This document shows, piece after piece, positions 54,460 through 62,382 of a stretch of DNA of 64,000 bases. The position numbers and the translations under genes were made by a program. Position 1 is the stretch's first letter. Every line of letters begins with the position of its first letter. This stretch comes from Elusimicrobiaceae bacterium (GTDB taxonomy: Bacteria > Elusimicrobiota > Elusimicrobia > Elusimicrobiales > Elusimicrobiaceae), in NCBI GenBank assembly GCA_017534965.1, contig JAFXVA010000038.1, positions 16,913 to 80,912 on the forward strand, in the 5' to 3' direction. Below the pieces are notes generated by a model, which saw only the letters and a program-made list of their open reading frames with translations, was not told the origin of the DNA and ran no database searches.

Positions 54460-55035
54460 TTATTGATAGTTATTACCCATTTGATAACCGCCGGTTATCC
54501 AAGCATATCTATCTCTATATTTAGAATTGGTAACAGAAGCTGGCGTTATCATTACAGCAAATTTGGGCTGGCCATTATTTTCAGTATCATGGCAATTATC
54601 ATGCGGTTGCGTTGCATCAGCATTAAGACTTGGATTACATAAAAAGAATGTATATCCTTGGAAATTATTATTACCATTTCCGCAATTGGATAAAACATCC
54701 ACGCCCCAATCTCTCGGTTTTAAAGCAAAAGAAGCGATATTTCTCTGAACTTCGGCATCTTCCACATAACCTTCTATAAGATTGCATGGATCTATACAAT
54801 TATTACAATCTGCCGGAATAGTCTCATTCCCAAAAGTACCATATATTCTTGTATTAGGATACATTTCATTAAATAATTTAGCAGCATTGGCAAGTTCTGC
54901 AAGCATAGATCTTGCTCTTTCATTTGTCCTAACTACTCTTGCATTACGATACGATATGCTAGAGAGTCCTACTATTATAGAAAATATTAATATTACCACT
55001 AATAATTCCATTAATGTAAAACCTTTTTTCTTCAT
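54460..55035 (-). CDS. Prepilin
   Basis: Starting at the ATG at 55033-55035 gives 191 residues; a start at 55137 would add 34 residues in front of the prepilin leader and overlap pilC. Leader MKKKG|FTLMELLVVILIFS (Glu5), globular domain with Cys in ADCNNCIDPCNL and SNCGNG. Follows pilC directly. Confidence 0.82.
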   Translation of the reverse strand: MKKKGFTLMELLVVILIFSIIVGLSSISYRNARVVRTNERARSMLAELANAAKLFNEMYPNTRIYGTFGNETIPADCNNCIDPCNLIEGYVEDAEVQRNIASFALKPRDWGVDVLSNCGNGNNNFQGYTFFLCNPSLNADATQPHDNCHDTENNGQPKFAVMITPASVTNSKYRDRYAWITGGYQMGNNYQ

Positions 55036-55048
55036 ATAATACTCCTCA

Positions 55049-56284
55049 TTACATATTACTGCCGATTTCTGACATTTTAAAGATCGGCATAAAGATTGAA
55101 AGCACAATAACAGCAATAATTGCACCGATACCAACAATTAAAATAGGGTCAATTAAGGCTGAAAAACGAGCAATAAATTGGTTAATTTGTTCCGTATAGA
55201 ACTTAGACAAAGTTTGTAAAATATGGGGTAAACGGCCAGATTCTTCACCCATCATCATCATTTCTGTCATAAGACCGGGGAACATCCCTGTTTTTCTAAA
55301 AGATTCAGAAGTACTTTTACCGCTTGCGACCTCTTTTTTGGCTTGAACTATAGCCGTTTGTATTAAGACATTGCCGGCAAAGGCATCTTCCATAACAGCT
55401 AAAACATTAATAATACTGACACCGCTGTTTAAAAGGGTTGCCATAGTAGATAAAATTCTTTCATAATAAATATTAGCTATAAAGTTACCAAATATAGGCA
55501 TAGTCAAATGGAATTTATGCCAAAGTCTTTTACCGGTAGGAGTTTTAATTGCAAATACAAAGGCCGTAATTAAAGCGGCTACTCCGAAAATAATTAAGAT
55601 AATATGGTTTCTAACAGCTTTTGAAATAGAAACTATAGCTAAAGTCAAAGGTGGCAAATCAATATTAAAGTCGTTAAAGATTTCAGCGAAAGTCGGCACG
55701 ATACCTGCAACGAAATAGAACAAAACACCCATAGCCATAACAAACAATACACCCGGATAAGTAATGGCTGTAATAATTTTACTCTTTAAGGCCTCATTAG
55801 ATTTAACATAGTTTGCAACTTGCATTAAAGATTCCGGTAATTGGCCGCTGACTTCACCGGCTTGAACCATAGCAATCCAAGTATAATCAAATATTTTTGG
55901 AAATTTTGCCAAAGAACCATGCAAAGTATTACCTGAAGCGACATCACGGGCAACTGCCACAAGAACCGGCCCTAAATATTTATCAGAGGAGAAATCCCCT
56001 AAGAGTTTAATAGCTCTAACCAATGGAACACCACCGGCAATAAGGGTTGATAACTGCTCCGCGAAGAATGCTAAAACGTGTCCTGCAGGTTTTACACTAC
56101 CTATAGCAGCTTTGCTAGCACCAAAGCCAAAAACACCTTTAGACATCACTGCTGCCGTAACATCTATGACCATTACACCTTTAGATTGCAAATAGTCAAT
56201 AGCTTGGTTCTTATTAGGAGCATCTATAGAACCTTTAAAAATTTTACCTTCTAAATCTCTTACCGTATATGTAAATTTAGCCAT
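55049..56284 (-). CDS. pilC: Type IV pilus inner-membrane platform protein PilC/GspF
   Basis: A 411-residue protein with two GspF domains (about 75-200 and 275-400) and three membrane helices (about 165-195, 220-245 and 370-395). Motifs GVPLVRAIKLLGDFSSD and MMMMGEESGRLPH are conserved. It anchors PilB and the pilus at the inner membrane. The distance to pilB is 4 bp. Confidence 0.93.
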   Translation of the reverse strand: MAKFTYTVRDLEGKIFKGSIDAPNKNQAIDYLQSKGVMVIDVTAAVMSKGVFGFGASKAAIGSVKPAGHVLAFFAEQLSTLIAGGVPLVRAIKLLGDFSSDKYLGPVLVAVARDVASGNTLHGSLAKFPKIFDYTWIAMVQAGEVSGQLPESLMQVANYVKSNEALKSKIITAITYPGVLFVMAMGVLFYFVAGIVPTFAEIFNDFNIDLPPLTLAIVSISKAVRNHIILIIFGVAALITAFVFAIKTPTGKRLWHKFHLTMPIFGNFIANIYYERILSTMATLLNSGVSIINVLAVMEDAFAGNVLIQTAIVQAKKEVASGKSTSESFRKTGMFPGLMTEMMMMGEESGRLPHILQTLSKFYTEQINQFIARFSALIDPILIVGIGAIIAVIVLSIFMPIFKMSEIGSNM

Positions 56285-56288
56285 TGTC

Positions 56289-58040
56289 TTACTCCTCTGA
56301 CATTGTAACGGACATAACTTCTTCTATAGAGGTAATACCCCTTACGGCTTTACGCCAGGCACTTGCTCTTAAATTCCAAGCACCACCAGAAGTTGCCGCT
56401 TTTCTTAATTCTATTAAATCTTTTGTTTTATAAATAGTATTTCTTGTTGCATCATTAATTTTAAAAACTTCATAAATGGCCTTTCTGCCTTGGTAACCGA
56501 TATTATTACATTTCGGACAACCAACCGGTTTAAAGAAAGTCCAAGTTTGTCTATCACTTTCAGGTAACATTGCTTCTTTATAAGCCATATCCAATTCTTC
56601 CTGAGAAGGTATATAAGGAACTTTACAATGGGGACATAAAACACGGACAAGACGCTGGGCTGCGACCAAAGCTAGTGAACTTGCAAGCAAGAAAGGTTCC
56701 ACCCCCATATCTATCATACGAGGAATAGCACCGATTGCTTCGTTAGTGTGCAAGGTCGAAAGCACCAAGTGACCTGTCATAGCAGCTTTAAGGCAGCTTT
56801 CCGCAGTTTCTGAGTCGCGGACTTCACCGACCAGAATAACATCTGGGTCTTGACGCAAGAAAGATCTTAAACCAGCAGCAAAAGTTAAACCTATTTGCGG
56901 TTTAACCTGCACTTGAGAAATACCCGCAAGTTTGTATTCTACCGGGTCTTCAAGGGTCATATAGTTTAATTCCGGTGTTTTAATTGTTGTTAAAACAGCA
57001 TTTAAGGTTGTGGTTTTACCAGAACCTGTAGGACCGGTTAAGAAAATAAGACCGTGAGGCATAGCGCAGGCCTCCAAGAAGTCCCTTTTCTGTCTTGGTT
57101 CAAAACCAAGTTTATCAATATTCAAATCACCGGTTCCTTTATCCAAAATACGAAGAACGAGCTTTTCACCAAAGACTGTAGGACACACTGATACACGAAG
57201 CTCGATTGTTCTGTTGTGAAATTTTACTGCGAAGCTTCCGTCTTGAGGTAAACGTTTTTCTGCGATATCAAGTCTTGACAAAATTTTAATACGAGAAATA
57301 ATTGCAGAAACAGCTTCCCTCGGTGGCGGAGTTCTTTCATACAAAGAACCGTCTATTCTGAAACGCAAGGAAACTCTTTCATCAAAGAGTTCCAAGTGAA
57401 TATCAGAAGTTCTTTCAGACATTGCCTGGCGAAGAATAGCGTTAACCATACGGACATAGTGACCGCCCCCTCCGCCAACGCCGGCTTCTCTATCTAAGTC
57501 CAGTTTGTCTGTAGCTGAACCGATATTATTTAAAGCGGCATCACTTTCTTCCGTATCAGTTATTTCATCTATCTTTTCAGAAACGACATCAGAAAGTTGG
57601 TCTTTTTTAGAATAAAATTTATCCAAAGCCGCCAAAAGTTGCGATTTTGGAGCGATGAAGGGCTGAATTTCCAGCCCTGTCATCATTTTTAAATTGTCTA
57701 GTAAGAGAACGTTAGAAGGATCTATTGTTGCAATTGCAAGGGAGTCTTCCTCCATAAACAGAGGTAAGACTAAATTTTCCCTTGCAAATTTTTCATCAAT
57801 AATATCGTTTAAATTCTGATCTTTTTCAGAATTCAATATGCCATTTTCAAAACTCGCATAAGGAACGGATAATTGTTTAGAGGAAGCAATTGCTACATCT
57901 TCTTCTTTAACAAAACCCAAGGCTAACAAAGATTCTACTAAAGAAGAATCATTTTGTCTGGAATGCAACTCCGCCTTTTGCAAGTTATCTTGTGTAAGTT
58001 TTCCTTGTTCAGTTAAAATTTCTACAACTGTTTTTGGCAT
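56289..58040 (-). CDS. pilB: Type IV pilus extension ATPase PilB/GspE
   Basis: A 583-residue ATPase with an N-terminal MshEN domain, Walker A GPTGSGKTT (near residue 340), Asp box and Walker B-like DPDVILVGEVRD, the His box (GHLVLSTLHTNEA) and the tetracysteine zinc site CPHCKVPY...CPKCNNIGYQGR of PilB/GspE. It powers pilus extension. A PilT retraction ATPase gene is not in the window. Confidence 0.95.
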   Translation of the reverse strand: MPKTVVEILTEQGKLTQDNLQKAELHSRQNDSSLVESLLALGFVKEEDVAIASSKQLSVPYASFENGILNSEKDQNLNDIIDEKFARENLVLPLFMEEDSLAIATIDPSNVLLLDNLKMMTGLEIQPFIAPKSQLLAALDKFYSKKDQLSDVVSEKIDEITDTEESDAALNNIGSATDKLDLDREAGVGGGGGHYVRMVNAILRQAMSERTSDIHLELFDERVSLRFRIDGSLYERTPPPREAVSAIISRIKILSRLDIAEKRLPQDGSFAVKFHNRTIELRVSVCPTVFGEKLVLRILDKGTGDLNIDKLGFEPRQKRDFLEACAMPHGLIFLTGPTGSGKTTTLNAVLTTIKTPELNYMTLEDPVEYKLAGISQVQVKPQIGLTFAAGLRSFLRQDPDVILVGEVRDSETAESCLKAAMTGHLVLSTLHTNEAIGAIPRMIDMGVEPFLLASSLALVAAQRLVRVLCPHCKVPYIPSQEELDMAYKEAMLPESDRQTWTFFKPVGCPKCNNIGYQGRKAIYEVFKINDATRNTIYKTKDLIELRKAATSGGAWNLRASAWRKAVRGITSIEEVMSVTMSEE

Positions 58041-58075
58041 ATTATTTACCTTCTTTTTTCCCCTATATTTTTATG

Positions 58076-59635
58076 TTATTCTGAAAGCACCGTAGGTGTT
58101 AAGAAAATAACAAGATCTGTTGTTGATTTACTTTTTGTCTTGCTAGAGAATAACCATCCAAGCACCGGGATTTGACCGAGTAAAGGAACTCTTGTAATAG
58201 TTTCTTTTTCGCTGGATTGGAGTAAACCACCCAAAACAACTGTTTGACCGCTTTTTACTCTGACCATTGTGGAAACAGCGCGGGTAACAGTATCGTAAGA
58301 TTCTTGATCTTTTGCGATTGTTTCAGAAGGAACAAGATCTGAATAAGAAGGAGCAACCACTAAAGTTACATAACCTTCTTTGTTAACTTGAGGTGTAACA
58401 GTCAATTTAAGACCGACGGTTTTTCTTTCAACACCGCTGTAGCTGGTATCGGAAGAATTATTGGTGCTCTTGGTAACATTGCTGACAGCAGCTTCTCTTG
58501 CAGAAGTAATAACTGCGGGGCTGTTGTTCATGGTAATAACTTTAGGTTTACCTAAGCTTCTTGCTTCGCCGTTAGACATTAAAGCAGAGAAGACTACAGA
58601 TAAGCTGGTAAAATCAAGTTGCATAGCTTCGCCTTGACCAGTCCCATCAATACCAAACCATTTTAAGAAATTACCGGAAGTGCCTTTCTTAAAATAATCC
58701 CAAGGAAGATCTGTTTTACCTGCGGTAAAGGTTCCGGAAACATTCCATTTAAAACCGGCATCAAAACCGCTTGATTTAGAAACTTCAACAATTTGGGCTT
58801 CAATCAAAATTTGAGGAGCTTTAATATCAAGTTCTGCTAAAATTGCTTCAATTTGCGGGAAAACTTCCGGCACATCAGAAACAATTAATTTGTTTGTTCT
58901 TGCATCAACGGCAATTCTGCCTTGTGGGGAAAGAACACTTTTAATAACATCTAAAATTGCGGATCCGTCATTGGAACCTGAACCGCCTTGGCTACCACTA
59001 TTAGAACCAAGGGTAAAACCAGGACCGCCGGAAGAAGAACCTGAATCAAAAATATTTGTAGTTGTAGAACCACCATAGCTACCTAAAGCTGTAGAAGTGG
59101 AATCTGCAGGCATGATAGTTTTCATATCATTAGCCAAGTTGGATTGAGGTTGCAAAGAAACATAGTTTAAAGTATAAACTTTTGTTACCAAATCCGGTAT
59201 TTCATCGGATCTTTTGGTAATAACATAGTTATCACTTTTACCAATTCTTTGGTAAGTTAAACCTTGCACTCTTAAAATAGTATCCAAAGCTTCTTTAGCA
59301 GTAACCTCTTTTAAAGATGCAGTAACTTTTTTATCGGAATATTGGCTGTCATCCATAATAAAGTTAATTTTGGTCTGCCTTGCGATACTTGTTAAGAAAG
59401 TGCCAATAGGCATGTTATTAACATTTACGGAAACTATTTTGCTTAAGGCCTCATTATCCTCTGCCCCTTCATACAAAGATGTTTCTTGGCTTGATTTACC
59501 TGCTCTTTGAGCTTGTAAATCGTTAGATAAAACTACTTTTGCGTCAGATGTATTGTCTTGAGCATTTGCCACTACCGGGGCTACAAGCCCAAAAACAAAA
59601 ACATAAGCCACAAACAGCGCTATTTTTTTATTCAT
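58076..59635 (-). CDS. pilQ: Type IV pilus secretin PilQ/GspD
   Basis: A 519-residue outer-membrane secretin with a signal peptide (about 1-25), an STN-like domain (about 65-140), a Gly/Ser-rich linker (about 190-225) and a C-terminal secretin domain (about 250-515; motifs IPLLGQIPVLGWLF and DLVIFLTPTVL). No AMIN domain is seen. It lies upstream of pilB and downstream of pilP. Confidence 0.94.
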   Translation of the reverse strand: MNKKIALFVAYVFVFGLVAPVVANAQDNTSDAKVVLSNDLQAQRAGKSSQETSLYEGAEDNEALSKIVSVNVNNMPIGTFLTSIARQTKINFIMDDSQYSDKKVTASLKEVTAKEALDTILRVQGLTYQRIGKSDNYVITKRSDEIPDLVTKVYTLNYVSLQPQSNLANDMKTIMPADSTSTALGSYGGSTTTNIFDSGSSSGGPGFTLGSNSGSQGGSGSNDGSAILDVIKSVLSPQGRIAVDARTNKLIVSDVPEVFPQIEAILAELDIKAPQILIEAQIVEVSKSSGFDAGFKWNVSGTFTAGKTDLPWDYFKKGTSGNFLKWFGIDGTGQGEAMQLDFTSLSVVFSALMSNGEARSLGKPKVITMNNSPAVITSAREAAVSNVTKSTNNSSDTSYSGVERKTVGLKLTVTPQVNKEGYVTLVVAPSYSDLVPSETIAKDQESYDTVTRAVSTMVRVKSGQTVVLGGLLQSSEKETITRVPLLGQIPVLGWLFSSKTKSKSTTDLVIFLTPTVLSE

Positions 59636-59692
59636 TACTTCCTCCTTAATTTTTTACTTCTAAATACTTCTTTCAATTTTTAAACAACAAAA

Positions 59693-60199
59693 TTAATCTT
59701 TTTGTTTAGGGATAGACATTGAAAAATCTTTACCTTTATACTTAAAGTATATCTTAGTCCCTGTAATTCTTGTTATTGTAGCACCGGCTACTTTATCGCC
59801 GACGCCTTTAAAATCATTATTTATTTGAACTTCATCACCCATCATACCTTGTATTTTTATTTTGCTCATAACGGCTAAATGAGGGTTCGCTTTTAAATAT
59901 TCTTCTCTTTTAAGACGTTCTTCTTCTGCCTTTCTTGCTGCAATTAAAGCATCTTCTTTAGCTTTTCTTTCTTTTTCAATTCTTTCCATTTCAGCTCTGC
60001 GGTTTCTTTCTATGGTAGAAACTTCATCTCTTGATAAAAAGGGATCGCGTCTATTAGCAGGAGCAAATTTAACTCTTGCTTCTTCTTGCTGTTCTGTTGC
60101 TTCTTTTTTATCTTCTTGCTTGGGCTCTTCTTGGGCAAAACAAAATGCCGGCAAGAGAACAAACATTAAACATGCATAAAGCGAAAAAAACTTTCTCAT
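59693..60199 (-). CDS. pilP: PilP-like pilus assembly lipoprotein or periplasmic protein
   Basis: A 168-residue protein with a signal peptide (about 1-22), a long highly charged helical region (about 60-105) and a small C-terminal beta domain (IKIQGMMGDEVQIN, ITRITGTKIYFKYKGKDF). The position between pilO and pilQ fits PilP, which bridges inner-membrane PilNO to PilQ. No lipoprotein cysteine is evident. Confidence 0.8.
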   Translation of the reverse strand: MRKFFSLYACLMFVLLPAFCFAQEEPKQEDKKEATEQQEEARVKFAPANRRDPFLSRDEVSTIERNRRAEMERIEKERKAKEDALIAARKAEEERLKREEYLKANPHLAVMSKIKIQGMMGDEVQINNDFKGVGDKVAGATITRITGTKIYFKYKGKDFSMSIPKQKD

Positions 60200-60789
60200 T
60201 TCTTCCTCCCCGTATTCTTTGAAACAACTTTATGCTCTTCTAAGAAGGCTGTGTAAACTTCTATTCTTACAGCAATTTTTCCTAAAGCATTTTCTTGTCT
60301 GTTAAGGGATAATTTATTTATCCTTAAAAACTGAGGATTATTTTCTATTGTTTCAACTAAACGGCCAATTTGGTTATAGGTTAAATCACCGGAAATAATG
60401 GCCGTTGAAATTTCAAATATACCATAAGTAGTATTTTGACCTTTTACATATTTAACACTATCTTTAAGTTGCAATTTATTGGAAATTGCTTCAAGTTGCA
60501 AAAGAATCCATTCGTTCTTTTGACCGGAAGGCGGTAACTGGGCAAGTAAATTTTGATATTTAGTTTTACTAACCTTATAATCTTTTTCGTTATCCGATTC
60601 CGCTTGTTGGGCTTCTATTTTCTTCTTAACAATAGAAACTCTATCTTTATAGGTGCCATTTAACCATATCACAAAGAACAACATAACTATTATTGCTAAA
60701 GCAGGACGCCAAAACGGCTTAAAATTCCTGTCTTGAATAAGAACTTTTATATTGTTTAAATCTTCTTTTATTTTATCAACAAAATTCAT
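60196..60789 (-). CDS. pilO: PilO-like pilus assembly protein
   Basis: A 197-residue protein with one membrane helix (about 25-45), a coiled coil (about 55-95) and a small ferredoxin-like C-terminal domain. The order pilMN-pilO-pilP-pilQ supports the call. It overlaps pilP by 4 bp. Confidence 0.85.
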   Translation of the reverse strand: MNFVDKIKEDLNNIKVLIQDRNFKPFWRPALAIIVMLFFVIWLNGTYKDRVSIVKKKIEAQQAESDNEKDYKVSKTKYQNLLAQLPPSGQKNEWILLQLEAISNKLQLKDSVKYVKGQNTTYGIFEISTAIISGDLTYNQIGRLVETIENNPQFLRINKLSLNRQENALGKIAVRIEVYTAFLEEHKVVSKNTGRKK

Positions 60790-60795
60790 AATTCT

Positions 60796-62370
60796 TTATT
60801 CCTTTTCACATTTCATGGTAAAGATTGTGCCTAGAACCAAACTCTTCTCATCTGTAGAATAATTCCATTCTACATTATTCTTACACAAATCTGCCATTGA
60901 AGAAGCATTGGAAACTTTTGTATTAAATTTTCCACCTTCGGTTAATTCAACTTTTCTGCCGTCTAAAGAATGGATTATTCCGGAAACGATAAGAGAATTT
61001 TTACCACGGCCTGCTTTATTTGCCATAGGATAAGATATTTGAACTTCCCTTAAATACATTTCATCCGGCATTAAATCAGGTAAAGTTGATAATTTGGTTG
61101 TATATTTCGGCTGAACAATTAAAGCTGTTAAATCTTTGGTGTTTTCCTTCATAGAAGACACCCTTTCTTTAATTTGAGAAGCCGATAAATTTTTAAATTC
61201 TTCAATTCCGTCTTCTTTAGTAACACTTTTCTTTTGGAAAGAACTATATGTCCTTAAAGAAGAGAAGAAACCAATTAAGCCCCATAATAGCAAAATTGCC
61301 AAAATAACTAAAGCTACTTTCCATACAGAGAAAGTACCTTTAATTTCTTCATTTGAAGAACGATGCTTTTTTACCATATCAATATCTGGGACATTAGTGT
61401 TTATAAATTTCAAACAAGCACCCATAGCGGCAATTTCTGCAAAGCCACTAACTTTAAAACCAAAAATATCTTCTATATTCCATTTGCGGACATTCTTTTT
61501 AGTTTCCATTTCAAGCAGGGGTGCCCAATCCATTTGTGAAGTTTGAGAAATAACAACTATATCTTCAAATACATTTTTTTCTATTTGTTTGGATATAAAA
61601 TCTATACAATTATTAACTTCTAGGCGGTTTCTTGTGCCCATAGAAGGATTAACTTCAACTTCACGCATTAAAACAGGGGTATTATTTATGGCAAATAAGA
61701 ATTGCCCTTCATAAGAAGAGAAATTAGCATAAATTTGCCCGACATTTTTTTGCGCTTCTTTATCAGTTTGGTTGAAAAGTCTCATTACTGAAACAGGAGA
61801 AGTTTCAATAGCTACAAGATTTAAGCCAATACTTCTCATACCTGTTTCCAAAGAACCTACAATTATTTTAGAGGTTAAAGAGAAAACAACCTCTAATTGT
61901 CTGTTTTTTGTCAATTCTGCATCAAAAGGTCTTACAGAAAAATCATAAACAGCTCTTTCAAAAGGGAAATGAATATATTTTCTTGCTTGTAAAGGAACGG
62001 CACTCTTCCAAAAATGTCTTGGAGTATCCGGCATAACGAAATGGCGATGCACGCTAAAGTTAGGAGCTAAAGAAATCACAACATCTTTAGTTAGCCATTC
62101 TTTACTATCTATAATCTTTTTTATCGGTTCAAGCCATTGTTTTGGAGTAGCAAAAAAACCTTCGTTTAAATCCGCCGGACGTAAAACATCTGTTCTGATG
62201 TCTTTTAAAGCAAGTTTGACTAAAGAGTCAACCTCTATACCGCCGGATTTTTCCATAATTTGGGCAACATATATATCAGTTAATGATATATATATACCTA
62301 TACAATTTTTATACTTTGGTTTTTCTATGCCTAAAATTTTCTCTATATTTGATTTCAAACCCTTATTCAT
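60796..62370 (-). CDS. Fused PilM-PilN pilus assembly protein
   Basis: A 524-residue protein. The N-terminal part (about 15-335) has the actin-like PilM fold with GIYISLTDIYVAQIM and a short NYASYEGQFL-like repeat; a membrane helix (about 350-370) then leads to a coiled coil and a PilN-like C-terminal domain. In most bacteria these are two genes, pilM and pilN; GspL of type II secretion has a similar fused layout. It lies between the OmpA-like gene and pilO. Confidence 0.82.
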   Translation of the reverse strand: MNKGLKSNIEKILGIEKPKYKNCIGIYISLTDIYVAQIMEKSGGIEVDSLVKLALKDIRTDVLRPADLNEGFFATPKQWLEPIKKIIDSKEWLTKDVVISLAPNFSVHRHFVMPDTPRHFWKSAVPLQARKYIHFPFERAVYDFSVRPFDAELTKNRQLEVVFSLTSKIIVGSLETGMRSIGLNLVAIETSPVSVMRLFNQTDKEAQKNVGQIYANFSSYEGQFLFAINNTPVLMREVEVNPSMGTRNRLEVNNCIDFISKQIEKNVFEDIVVISQTSQMDWAPLLEMETKKNVRKWNIEDIFGFKVSGFAEIAAMGACLKFINTNVPDIDMVKKHRSSNEEIKGTFSVWKVALVILAILLLWGLIGFFSSLRTYSSFQKKSVTKEDGIEEFKNLSASQIKERVSSMKENTKDLTALIVQPKYTTKLSTLPDLMPDEMYLREVQISYPMANKAGRGKNSLIVSGIIHSLDGRKVELTEGGKFNTKVSNASSMADLCKNNVEWNYSTDEKSLVLGTIFTMKCEKE

Positions 62371-62382
62371 AAGTACCCTATA

